Assembly: GCA_002270565.1 (NCBI GenBank)
Contig: NQMI01000033.1
Coordinates: 1-64,000 of the forward strand
DNA: 64,000 bases
Direction of reading: 5' to 3'
Source of the DNA: Stenocarpella maydis
Lineage: Eukaryota > Ascomycota > Sordariomycetes > Diaporthales > Diaporthaceae
Part shown: positions 12,509-23,588 of the stretch, one piece after another
Position numbering within the stretch: the first letter of the stretch is position 1
Layout: the number at the start of each line of letters is the position of its first letter
Notes under the pieces: generated by a model
Databases searched by the model: none
Told to the model about the DNA's origin: nothing
Seen by the model: only the letters and a program-made list of their open reading frames with translations
Position numbers and translations under genes: made by a program

Positions 12509-12903
12509 CAGAAACATACGGTAATAGGGTGCATTACGGTAATCCATGGCATTACTCTTATTCTAGATGTACTTTCCTTACAAGTTTATAAGGAGACTAC
12601 ATTGCCATAAGACGCCCCTTCCCTTTTCAAGGTTTATAACAATGAAGACCTCCAAGAGGGGGCAGGCTTCTCATTAGCCAGAGGATATAGAGAGAAATGG
12701 AAGGGAGGAAAGAAATACTATATAATAAAGGGGCATCACAAAGTAAGACTTAAGCAGCTAGTCTTCATACTAAAACAATTAGAAATATTAGGAAATTTTA
12801 GGTATAAGTACCTCTGCTAGTAAATTTAGCTAGAAGGTATATTGAATGAAATAACTGTTATGAACTATATTTCCGTGATGCACCCCATTACCGTAGGTTT
12901 CTG
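12509..12903. mobile_element. MITE-like element with about 35-bp terminal inverted repeats
   Basis: The left end (12509-12543) and the reverse complement of the right end (12869-12903) match at about 31 of 35 positions. Both begin CAGAAAC, then TACGGTAAT, GGGTGCAT, ACGG and AAT; the mismatches are mostly transitions. The interior (about 325 bp) has no transposase and only weak ORFs, as expected for a non-autonomous miniature element. I could not fix a target-site duplication: the flanks TTGGT and GGCCA share only partial similarity, so the true ends may extend a few bases. The left repeat carries TACGGTAAT twice in tandem. The superfamily is undetermined. Confidence 0.65.
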
Positions 12904-13997
12904 GCCACCCGTTAGGCAGCAGAATAGCGGTAATTACAGCCCTGCCAGCGCTGTTACAGTATCTATGACTCTCCACGGGGATTCGTTCGCATGGAAGGGG
13001 ATCGTGGTCGTAATGAACTGGGGCCCTGCATCATGTGTCTCTTGGAAAATTGCCCCCTGGCAATTCGTCCACGCCTAATCGAAACGACTGCATTATCATC
13101 AGGCTGGTCGTTTTCTGAGATGGGCTGGATACATGGAAATGCACTTTAAGAGCTCGCGAATCAAATGTAGGTTAAATCAAAACTTCTTGCTCTATAGTTA
13201 TCGGCTTAGATCCCTGAATTACCTGCCTCGTGTGACGTATCCCTGAAATGTATTTCAAAGTGGTGTCGTCAGGTAATCAAGGGTATAGCTTGTTGCTGCA
13301 ACCACAAAAGAAGACTGGAACTCCCCAAACTTCTGCCCAGGTGTTGGTGAATGATTTGCGAATGCCACTTAAAGCCTCAAGAAACCACAGAAAAAGCCAG
13401 GGGTAGGAGTAGCTTGACATGCTATGTGGCATCATGAGGTTAATAAGTACGTGGCAAATGTGGAACTCTGAAGTTTTGCCTAAATACGATCATCAGCTTG
13501 AACGGAGGGGGGAGTATGGCTTCTAGAGGTTACTTGCACATGCACTATATTACTCGCGTTCTGCTTCGCTGAATGAATCATGATACAGTTAGACTCGCAT
13601 CATAGAATAACTCTTGAACAATTCTGGTCTCATTTTACCTAACTGTCTAGGTCCAACACTGTTTTGTTACTGGCTATTGTGTTTTAAGCTTTACTATTAT
13701 CTGTTGCCATAACAGTAGGCGACTGCCCAGGGCCCTGGCATAGCGCTGGCAACCTTAGTCAGCAGATGCCACGTGACTCGTCTGCACTCAGTGCTATGGT
13801 ATATAGCCTCGAGCAGGCGCAGCGGGCTACGACACCATATACGAATCAACAGCCCTTACCCACAACCTATCGTATTGCAATACGTGACCCAGGCAAAATT
13901 ATCAGTATTATATTTCTTATTGAACGCTGCGCCTTTAAGCGTTTACGACTGGGGCCTGCTACAACCCCCCCCCCTTTTTTTTTTTAAGGAGAATTGT
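12904..13997. other. Intergenic, no gene seen
   Basis: No convincing ORF. It ends in a C10-T11 homopolymer tract (about 13965-13985) directly before the dispersed GACCGG motif. Confidence 0.4.
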
Positions 13998-14020
13998 GAC
14001 CGGATTAAAAATGAAACCAG
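13998..14020 (+). repeat. Dispersed motif copy 1 (GACCGGATTAAAAATGAAAC)
   Basis: One of three copies in the window of GACCGGRYTAAAAAYGAAACC. The others are at 52088 and 52950. This copy and the third also share the following AGxxAxGxxTAGCCA-like sequence. It may be the end of a short retroelement or another repeat. Confidence 0.6.
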
Positions 14021-16446
14021 TTAGGTAGCCAAACTAGACACGGAAGTAGTACTCGTACAGCGCTGAGTCGCCCCGCTAGGGCTAAATACTTACCCATATC
14101 TAAGCTTTGCACCATCTTATATTTTCCAGTAGGATCAGACGGCGCGCCCCGCTCGGCTCAAAATTAGGTAGTTTAGCTCGTGGCGCTCCGGCACTTCAAA
14201 AAGGACCGCGAGCTTAAATTTTGGATAGCTGCAGGGACCGTCGTGGCCATTTACCAGGACCTACACCTACAAGAGCTAGATAAATGTCCAGCCTACAACA
14301 CGATAATTGACCGTCATACACGCGGTTTGCACGGGTTGATATGGCGAGGACTTCCTCTATGCCAGCAAGTCGTAGACGGGTGGGATCTCCAGTATCGTAA
14401 AAGATGTGGTCGTCTACGTGCTCCAGGAACCACCGTGCGGTATCCTCCGCGTAACTACGGCCACAAGTGCATATGTTTTTGGTATGTTCGACAGTCCCCA
14501 CCGTTGCGGAAATTGAAACAATGCCTATTCAGCACGGCTAGAAGTTTGTTTGGAAGGTGTGGATAGGAAAAACATGACCTTAGTTTCTATTTGTTGCGGT
14601 ATTAATCTCTGGCCAACTGCCGTTTTCAGATCTCAAGGCATGGTTCCAACATCTATTGGTTTTGTTCAGCGGAGCTGCTCCGTGAGATTCGAGAATTGTC
14701 TGCAGGTATGTTACCGCATGCTCTCGCGCGGTAGATTTGATGTGCACATGTGTCCAGGTGGATACAGAATAAAATTCGTATTTTGCTGGTTTCGTTTATT
14801 CGTACATTCGTATTTTGATGTGGGGAAGGGGAAAAAGTGCGTCGTGTCATGTGAGAGAAGCACGGCTTGCCCAGGTTGATGAGTTACCCCGAGTCCGTTG
14901 CTTTCCATTGTGAGTTTCCAGTCCAGTCGTACGATAGACGCTCAAGGCTACACTAAAAGGCCGTACTTCGTTATCGTGTCTCAAATGGCCTTCCCTGCAC
15001 AGTGGGAAAGTATATTAAGCCAAGCTGCCGCCACAGATTTGGCCCATTCCAGCATCCCGAAAAATGCCTCATGGGTGCAGGGAGTCAGCTCCTTAGCCGA
15101 CAAACAGGTGCGGAACGGTGCAAATCCAACCAACCAGCTCCTTCTTCGGCTGGGAGCTCCCCATGGCCGCCAAGCTTCCCACCTGTGCAAGGTGGGAGTG
15201 TTCCGAAGACGGCGGGCAACCGTGGCACACCGACGACAGTAGTGAAAGTCTTGAGCGTCGACGACACAAGCATCCACCAAGAGAAAGTGGCGTCGACAAG
15301 ACTTGTCCAAGACAGCGCGGGCATCAGCCATCCGTCTTGGTTGACAGTGAGGAAGCACACCGCCCACCTAATCTGCCTCTACTTCAGCACATTCGCCTCC
15401 CGCTAGAGGCTCTAGGCAAGATGTCATTCTGCACGACAGTGTCATATTCTCCTGATTCTGATGTATCCAAGCTGGATCTCGAGTCAAAAGAGAGGGAAAA
15501 AAAGCCGCACCTCGCTCTCGCTCATCGGACACGTGAAGGATTCGAAGATCTGCTAGGGCGACATATTTCCGGAGGCTTGCAGGCAGGACAGGTTGGCGTT
15601 TACCCGAGATTTCGTCTAGTGCTCGACGTAATTGGTAGACCATCAACCAAGTTCTTGAATCCTCCCTTGGCGGCCATCATAAAGTCGTGGAGTTTTGTAG
15701 AGGCGACTGACTCCGTGAGCCCAACAATGGCGTGACTAAACCTGGCAAAGGACCCTCAGAGTGGACCCCAAGTAATCATTGAAACGTTAGCACTGATCCG
15801 TTCTGCTGGGTCCAGCACCGCGTGTGGATCCTGCGCACGCTGCAACCAGATAAACGCCCGACCCCATGGGGAAGACCACGGACAAGGTCTCGACCATCCC
15901 TCGGATGGCGGCCCAATCACAGCCCACGCGAGAGCCTTCACTTACTGACCGCAAAGGAACCAACGAGAAGCCCCCTCACCTTGGCCAGCACTTGGCAAAC
16001 AGCTAAGACACTTGGCAGAGCCATGGACGAAGTGGTCCCCCTCCGTCAGCCGTTGTCTCGTGCATATTGGCTGTGTCACGATGTACCGAAGCCATCAGCA
16101 CACGCGCGCACACGGACAGACTACGCGAGCACTCGCAGTCTTCCGAATTCCTCCATGCCCGCCCGGTTTGCCCCCAAGACGGCGTCGCACTAGTCAGATG
16201 GAACGCGAAGGGAGGAGGCGAGCACGTCCGCCAAGTGATACTAGTATATAGAGGCGCTATCACCCGCGCCCAGGCCAGCGATGTGTCTTGTCCCTCTGGA
16301 TTGCAGCTTCTCTTTGAATTTAGCCTCGATCCGCTGTGCAGTCGGGAGAATCCCCCCCCCCCCAGGGCCAAGCTGTATAAAGAACTGTCAAGCTTCTTCC
16401 AAGCCGCCTTGTTCAGCGGCACTTGAAGCGCGTGCCCGCCCCCGCC
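14021..16446. other. Unassigned region upstream of the carboxylate permease
   Basis: Several overlapping frames of 90-250 codons occur on both strands. A minus-strand segment at about 15600-15735 (HAIVGLTESVASTKLHDFMM, then AAKGGFKNLVDGLPIT) and another at 15756-15941 read like real protein and may be exons of a decayed or unrecognised gene, but I could not build a consistent model or identify a family. 16380-16446 is a C-rich leader to the permease. Homopolymers occur at 16352-16363 (C12). Confidence 0.35.
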
Positions 16447-18203
16447 ATGGAGACAACTCACGAGCCGGCTGACCCCGTCGCCAAGGGGGTAATTCCCACG
16501 GCCAGCCAATCCATTCGTGACCTTTTCACGTGGAAGCAGCGCGTCGTCGTGACTAACCCGGATGGCGAATCCTCCTGCGAGTGGGCGAAGCCAGTCCCGC
16601 TGAAGAACCCCATCAGCCTGATGGCCCAGCTCTCCGCCAAGGACTGGGTGTTTTTTGTCGTCGGGTTCACAGCCTGGACAGCGGATGCTTTCGACTTCCA
16701 CGCCCTGTCTATCCAGACTGTCAAGCTGTGAGTAATCGCACCCTCGTGCCCGAGACCGAGGCTCCAAGCTAGGCCCGTTTTGGCAAATGCTCCCGGGGGG
16801 GGGGGGCGGCCGGAGCTGAGCATACGCCGTGTAACAATTGCTGACGCGCCAGGCTCTACAGGGCCGATTACTTTGATGTCTCCAAGACGAGCATCACGGA
16901 GGCCATCACCCTCACGCTGCTGCTCCGCTCCGTCGGCGGGCCGCGTTTGGGCTGGCTGGAGACAAGTGGGGGAGGAAGTGGCCCATGGTCGTCAATATGA
17001 TTGTCCTCGGGCTGCTGCAGGTCGCAACCATCTACTGCTCGACGTTTGAGCAGTTCCTTGCTGTCCGTTCGCTGTTTGGTCTTTTCATGGGCGGTGTCTA
17101 CGGCAACGCCATTGCTATGGCGCTGGAGAACTCTCCCGTCGACGCCAGGGGCCTCATGTCTGGCATCCTCCAGCAAGGCTATTCTTTCGGCTATGTCTGC
17201 GCGGCATGCGCAAACCTTGGAGTGGGTGGCGGCACCGACACGTGGAAGACCGTCTTCTGGATCGCCGCCGGCCTCTCCATCGGGGTTGGCCTGGTCCGCA
17301 TGTGCTTCCCCGAGTCGCAGCAGTTCATTGAAGCGCGCAAGGCCGGCAAGACAGGCGGCCATGCTACGCACTTCTGGAAGGAGACCAAGGTCATGCTGGG
17401 CCAGGAGTGGAAGATGTGCATCTACTGCATTATCCTTATGACTTGGTTCAACTGTGAGTCCTCATGGTCCTTGTCCTTTAGCAATACCCACTGTTGCTAC
17501 GGAGCTTGCACTAACCTGCTCTACGATAGATTACTCGCACACCTCCCAGGACAGCTACACCACCTTCATGATCGCGCAGAAGGGCCTGAACAACTCGGGC
17601 GCCAGCCGAGCATCCATCCTCATGAAGGCCGGTGCCTGCGTCGGCGGTACAATCCTGGGCTACGTGAGCCAGTGGTTCGGGCGACGCCGCACAATCGTCT
17701 GCGCCGCCCTCATCTCGGCCGCCCTGATCCCGGCCTGGATCCTGCCCACCTCGGAGCGCTCGCTGTCCGCCTCGGGCTTCTTCATGCAGTTCTTCGTGCA
17801 GGGCGCGTGGGGCGTCATCCCCATCCACCTGAACGAGCTGTCGCCCCCGGCCTTCCGCAGCAGTTTCCCCGGCATCACCTACCAGCTGGGCAACATGATC
17901 AGCAGCCCCTCGGCCCAGATCGTCAACGCGCTCGCCGAGAGCAACTTCATCCGGAACGAGGCCGGCGAGCTGGTCGAGGCGTACGGCCCCGTCATGGGCA
18001 TCGCGACGGCCATCATCGCCATCGGCATCGCCGTCACCACCGCGTTCGGCCCGGAGAAGAGAGGACGCGAGTTCTCCGCGAGGCCGGCCGGTATGAACCT
18101 CGACATAGAGAGTAGTATCAAGGGCAAGGATATAGAGGCCGAGGCCGCGTCCGTCCACGAGAGCGAGAGGGACAATTCGGAGAAGAAGGAGACCAGTGTT
18201 TAA
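16447..18203 (+). CDS. Jen1-type monocarboxylate/H+ symporter (MFS), one frameshift
   Basis: Three exons (16447-16727, 16853-17453, 17530-18203) encode about 518 residues if one lost base is allowed for. The protein is a plasma-membrane carboxylate:proton symporter of the sialate:H+ symporter/Jen1 group (lactate, pyruvate, acetate uptake). Signatures: DWVFFVVGFTAWTADAFDFH in span 1, GDKWGRKWP in the span 2-3 loop, and across the second splice NYYSHTSQDSYTT, which fits the Jen1 consensus NxxS/THxS/TQDxxxT exactly. At about 16936-16941 the frame shifts: RSVGG must jump one frame to AAFGLAGDKWGRK, as though one G were missing from GGCGGGCC. Everything either side is well conserved. Either the allele is recently broken or the assembly has an indel. 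ATG 16447 has an ideal CCGCCATGG context. Confidence 0.9.
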
Positions 18204-18599
18204 ACTAAACAGTCCTATGGAGAAGAGAGGAATCATAGTTACTAGCAATCAATGTTTGGCCGCTGCGTGGATAGTTAGGTACTTAGTCAGTCATACGAAT
18301 CGCGTCTGCCCTATGTTCAAATAGCATGCTAGAGCTGGCTCCGTTGCCAATAATAGTACGGGCCACAGTGACAATTGCAGGACCGATTAGACCTTGAGTC
18401 ATTTCACACTACGAGACGACTGCTGTTCATATACGCGCCAAGGCTGGCCGTTTTCATTAGTTTTCATTATTGCCAATTCTTGTCGAAGGCTCAAAAGGCG
18501 AGGTTCTACCTAAGCGTCTCGCAACCGCCTTCGCAGTGCCTCGGCATTCCACCACCTGTATATTCGTGACCAGTAGTCACCCGGGCGGCTCGCAGGTAC
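18204..18599. other. Shared 3' region between convergent genes
   Basis: About 400 bp between the stop of the carboxylate permease (+) and the stop of the subtilase (-). It must carry both 3' UTRs and polyadenylation signals; no gene seen. Confidence 0.5.
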
Positions 18600-21576
18600 T
18601 CATGCGACCCACACCTTACTCACTCTGTCCGCCGCCCTCTTGCGCGAGGCACTCATGTACTGTATTCTGAACTCGTCCGTCTCGGCAACCTCATAATCGT
18701 CGGCCGAGTTCCGGTCGCCAAAGATCTTCAGGGCCCGGACCACCAGCTTGTAGACACCGGCAGGAGCGTACTCGCCTGTAGCGAGCCGCCCGTCCCAGGT
18801 TATTGATTGCGGACCGCGGGCCTGGTACTCCAGCGGCGTCATGTACAGATCACCGATGGTCGCAAGGCCAAGCGACTCCTTGGTGTTGGCGTCTGAGGAC
18901 GCGGGGACAACGTTGGCGCGGAGCACTGCGGAGCCCAGGGCCAAGTTGAAGAATAGATGCGGGTAGTCTGTGCTGTTGACGTTGTACTGGGAGTCGTTGG
19001 CGTGGCCTGGCGGGGGCAGCACGAAGGTGTGGTTTGAAGAGACGGGGGCGTCGCTAGAACTGAGAGAGCTGCTCAGGTATGTCAAGGCGGGGTCCAGTAC
19101 GGTGGCCGACTTCATAGACCCGGCGACGCCCATGTAGGGAAGTGACAGGCTGGACGAATCGGAGCCGTTGATCGCAATGTAGCCCGAGTAAACGGGCAGT
19201 CTCTCTGCGTCGAGACCAGCGGGAGGGGTGGCCTTTACGGAAACGATCTTGCGCTGTCCGGCCGGCAACGTGAAGGAAGTTCCGCCGAGGAACTCCAGTG
19301 TGGCGTAGTCGTCCAGGAGCTCGTTGGGGAACGACGCAGGGAAGATGCTGCCGTTCCCCGGGAGGGTGTAGCCAGTCGCCGCGCCGACATGGCTCAGAGT
19401 GTAGACTACGGAGGTCTTCCCAGTGTTCGAAACGGTGAAGTTCTGAACAGCAAGTATGTTGTCTGTGTCGTTGAATGAAAGACTGCTAACGCTGAGCAGA
19501 GACGTTGTGTATGCAGCATCGTAGGCCTGGACCATGCCCGCGCCCTGTTGCGCAGCTGGCGCCAGAACAGGGTACGTCGTGGTGCCATCGTTGAAGAGGT
19601 TGGGGTTCGCCGTTGCAGACAAGGCGTTCTCGAGGGTCTTTGGGTCCTTTGTTCCCCTGACCTCCATCAGGAGAGCGTAGATGCCGGCAACAAGAGGGCA
19701 GGCCATAGAGGTTCCTGAGAGAACAGCATAAGACCCCAAGGCTGTGGGGTAGGTGGACAGGATCAGTCCACCGGGCGACGCAAGCTGGGGCTTGAAGTCC
19801 ACCTCATAAGTCGGGCCCCACGAGGTGTACGTGCTCAGGAACCCCCCTGTCAGGTTGTTGGGCGTCAAGGTCAGAGACTTGTCCGCCGTAGTCGGGTCTG
19901 TCATTGCGACAGTCACGCTCTGGCCGGCTGAGAGTGCGGCGATCCACTTGGCTCCCTGGCCGGCTGTGACCATAGCAATGGCCTCGATTCCCGGAACGCT
20001 GGTGCCGCTGACAGCAGTCGCGCCAGCTGGGACGTTGTTGTAGAGGATGACATGCCGTGCCCCCTTCGCAGCAACATTCTGCAGCTTCTGGACGAAGGTA
20101 CAGCTGCCTCTGCGGACGAGGACGATGTGCTTGGAAAGGTCAGGGGTGTCATCCGGCAGAGCCGCACAGGCGTTGGCAGGATCCGCAGTGTCGTAATTAA
20201 CAGACCACAGGGGAAGAGTGACACCAGCCCAGGCCGAAGGCTGCCCTGGCGAGTAACCAAAGGACTCTTCGGAGCCGTTCTGGACCGTGTAGCTGGCAAC
20301 GCTGAGCAGGGCCGGGGTGACCGAGTTGTCAACAGACGCAATGGCAGTAACGCCTTTGCCGTTTGCTGCGGTACTGGCGTAAAACAGACCTTCAGAGCCA
20401 TCATTACCAGCACTAATTGTACACGGAACGCCGTTCTCGACAATTCGTGACACAGCAACGGACCATGGGTCCTCGCTCCACCCCGAAGGGCCGCCTATGG
20501 ACGCGGTGATCAGATCGGCGCCTGCTTCGTAGGCCATGTTGAAAGCGGCAATGAGCACATCTAATCGCACCATGAGTCAGCCATATGCAAGGCAAAGCTG
20601 GGGGGGGGGGAGACTCCCCGCAGGCAACGTGTGAGGTCGCCAGAGGTACGTTTATTTTTTGGGTGTGAAAACAGAGGGGAAAACGCAACATACCGTTGGG
20701 TGAGGATCCGTCACAGCCAAACACACGGTAAGCACCCAATGTCACTCCCGTTGCGGCACCAGTAATGCCGTAAGGGTTGTTCGTCTGAGCTGCAACAATA
20801 CCAGCAACGTGCGTACCATGACCCTGGCAGTCAAAAGGGTTCTCGTCAGGGAATGGAGTATTTGTTCCGTTGAACGCATCTCCGACGAGATCGTAGCCGA
20901 AAGAAACCAAGCACCCAGGGCCGAAGCAGCCTCCGAGAGCTGGGTGACGGTAGTCGATCTACGACAGCGGTGTTAGCTGGGAGTGATGTACCTAGAAATT
21001 TGCCCTTTTTTTCTTCTTCTTGCAGCACCATTCGCAAAAGCAAAGCCATTCGATCTCATAAAGTGGTGGCAAAGCCGGCGGGGGCAGCAGGTGGGGGGTC
21101 TGCCATGGACTTACACCAGTGTCAACGACTGCCACTTTGATGCCGTCGCCCACGACACCCTGGTCCCTCAGCTTGTTGACTTGGGTCATCACATGAGGCG
21201 AGAACGTATCCTCAGGAGCCTGGCGCGGCCCCGCGGCATCCTCCTCGTGAGCATCCTCGCCTGCCACCCAGTGGACCTCATGTTGCGGCACGTTGAACAG
21301 CCTAACCGGCCACATCTTCTTGACGGCAGGCTTGGCGGCCAGAAGATCGGCCTGGTCGTTTGCCGTCTCGCTGTCGTGAAAGCGGATGGATGCCCCCTTG
21401 AACAGCTTGTAGTCGAGCTTCATGCGGGTCTCGGCGACGTCCTGGACGGACGACAGCTCCGTGTCAATGTCAACCCCGTCCTCATACTCGACGATGAACG
21501 CGCCTGGGACTACTTTGTTGGCCTGGACGAGGCCAATGGCAGCCAGGAGGCCGCTGAGGACTCGTAGTCCAACCAT
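18600..21576 (-). CDS. Secreted subtilisin-like serine protease (S8, Vpr/Pr1C-type)
   Basis: Three exons (21576-21115, 20958-20694, 20560-18600) give 895 residues. A signal peptide (MVGLRVLSGLLAAIGLVQA) leads into an inhibitor-type propeptide. The catalytic domain has the full triad: Asp152 in VAVVDTG, His201 in GHGTHVAG and Ser527 in GTSMACP, with the oxyanion Asn295 in SAGNDG. A PA insert lies at about residues 370-470 (VLVRRGSCTFVQKL...ILYNNVP), and the C-terminal third is an Fn3-like domain with many N-glycosylation sites. This architecture matches Vpr-type minor extracellular subtilases and fungal Pr1C-like proteases, which degrade extracellular protein. The joins VDTG-IDYRHP and SSPN-DVLIAA are in phase. 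Near the end GTGAGT (about 18622) could be a donor for a further small exon, so the last few residues are less certain. Confidence 0.93.
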
Positions 21577-23588
21577 GGTGCCTAGGAAAGGATCTTGAGC
21601 TGAGCGCCTGAGGAGCAAAGCCCACAAAAAGAATTCGGTCTGGGAGGGAGGAGGGGTGGTTCAAGAGAATGACGAAGTTGGAGGACAGCCAAACAGCAAC
21701 TGCAGGAAAGAATGACAAGCAGGAGCTGCGGCAAAAACGCCAAAAGGGGGAGAAGGACGGGCTGGGGCGCACGAACTTATGGGAAGGAGGGGAGGAATTA
21801 CTTTTTGATGAGCTGGGCAACCAGGGGTCAGACGCTGTATTGCGGCTACGGGAGAAAGAGGGAGAGGAGGACACGAAAAAGGCCTGTAGTCTGGGTATAA
21901 GTAGTCGTCCGAGGTGGTGGGTCGGTGACCGGAGAGCCGGGTGGATGGTCACTCAGGTCATATTCACTATTCACTCTATGAACTCGGTATAACACACTTT
22001 AGTGTAGACGTCTTGTTAGCAAGGGTGGAGCCTTTACATGCACACACCGTGGTGGGCATCCGCATCATGCATTCTGCAGTCCAGCAATACTCGGTACACT
22101 AGCTAGTGTAGTGTACAGTAGATCAACGGTGTGGGTCCAGCGCACCCAGCCTCGCTGTGGAGTTGTGGGGAGTTTAACCGGCCACCTTATCACTGTGGCT
22201 TGACAAGGGCGAGAGGGCCCCATTGGACAAGATTGAGGATATGCAAGGTGCAGGGTGAGGTGCAATATCAGACACGTCTGGGCAGCCTTCGACGGCGGCG
22301 CTGGGCAAAGCTTGGCTTTCTCACTGGCCTTGCCCGTGCGGGCAGGCGGAAAGCATTGGACAAAGTGGGGGCAAGGATTCATAAACGAGAGCCTAATTAA
22401 ATGAATTGGAAAATCAGGAAGGTCATTGCTCGCCTGACTGCTGTTCGGGTGCTTGACCAGAGCCGTCGTCGTCTTGGCCGTCTCCGCTTGTGTGGGCAGC
22501 GTCTCCAAAAGGATGGCCCACTGGGAGTGTGATGGGCTCTCTCTCAATGTGGTGGTGTGGGACAGATGCAGCTCAGCTTCTCCGAGGCAGATCGAGAACC
22601 CAGCGGACCGGAATGCAACTGAGGCACAGGCCGCTGTCGACGTTTCGCCCGGCCTTTGGATACTGTGTATTCATCCCCACTTGGGTGATCAGATGTCGGA
22701 TTAGACTCAAGGTTTAGCTCGGTCACGATCATCCACTTCCACCTCCCCGTTTTGGCCAAGCGCCCTGCGCTCGCGGTCGACTGGATTCACTGGTCTAGGG
22801 TATGGCGACGACGGCCGGAAATTGGAGCAATGCTCGCCAAGGCTTTTTGAACCGCGCCTGAGAAGAATTGAGCGATCGACAGGAAGACCTGTGGATGGGC
22901 GTGTCATGCAATTCAGGTGCCGGGCGGAGAAAGCCGACTGCTCAGCCTAAAATAAACGATACAATACAAAGTCGGATCTCCTATACGGAGTCTGTAATAG
23001 AGATTTGGAGTCATGGCCGTCTTTTCTCGGCCAGGTGCCTGGCACTTCGGAACTCAATGTACCGCGCCATCATCCCGGCTACCTGCTGCTGCTTGGGCTG
23101 AGACACGGAGCTGTCCTTTCAACCCGCTGCGAACTCGAGGCAATGTTTCGAAACCTGCACTCGCCCAGTCCAAGGGACAGCCCACGTAACACCAACGCGC
23201 ATGGAAGTTCGCACACGCACAGGCGTGACGCCGTGTAAAGGCCGCCACGGCCGGGCGGCGAGCAGAAGAAGAGGCTCCATGGGGTCATTCGTTTTTATTT
23301 TGAATCAGGTTCCCTGTGGAGCTTGAACAGCATCGACATCTTAACTGTTCAGATAGGGTTCAGTAGATCAGGGACCCCCGCCGCGTGTTGGTAAGCCCCT
23401 GGGCTCTCGCCTGTAAGCTTGCCCATGGGGCCGCCAGCCGCGCGAGACCACGACCACCGCAGAAGCCACAGCCCCAGCTGTCGGGATGAGTAGTTGATGG
23501 TGACCCGTCACTACAGCCACTGCATTCTATCGTCAGGCTGGTTTCGCGAAAAAGTGATTTGTTCGGTGCGACACCAGCAACCCCGAGC
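21577..23588. other. Intergenic/promoter region, no gene seen
   Basis: About 2 kb upstream of the subtilase and downstream of the esterase, both on the minus strand. It contains a purine-rich stretch (21660-21900) and a perfect palindrome at 22095-22110. Short ORFs show no domains. Confidence 0.5.
22095..22110. promoter_or_regulatory. 16-bp perfect palindrome TACACTAGCTAGTGTA
   Basis: A perfect inverted repeat about 520 bp upstream of the subtilase start, followed at once by GTGTACAGTAG and preceded by TTTAGTGTAGAC near 22000. Similar TACACTA/TAGTGTA palindromes recur upstream of the 47.5-kb transporter. It could bind a dimeric regulator, but no known factor is assigned. Confidence 0.4.

Noticed and set aside
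16003..16767. 254-codon minus-strand ORF
   Set aside because: It overlaps the leader and first exon of the permease, and the translation has no conserved features.
17511..18248. 245-codon ORF on the minus strand
   Set aside because: It is the mirror frame of the third exon of the carboxylate permease, and its Arg/Asp/Gly-rich translation is typical of an antisense shadow.
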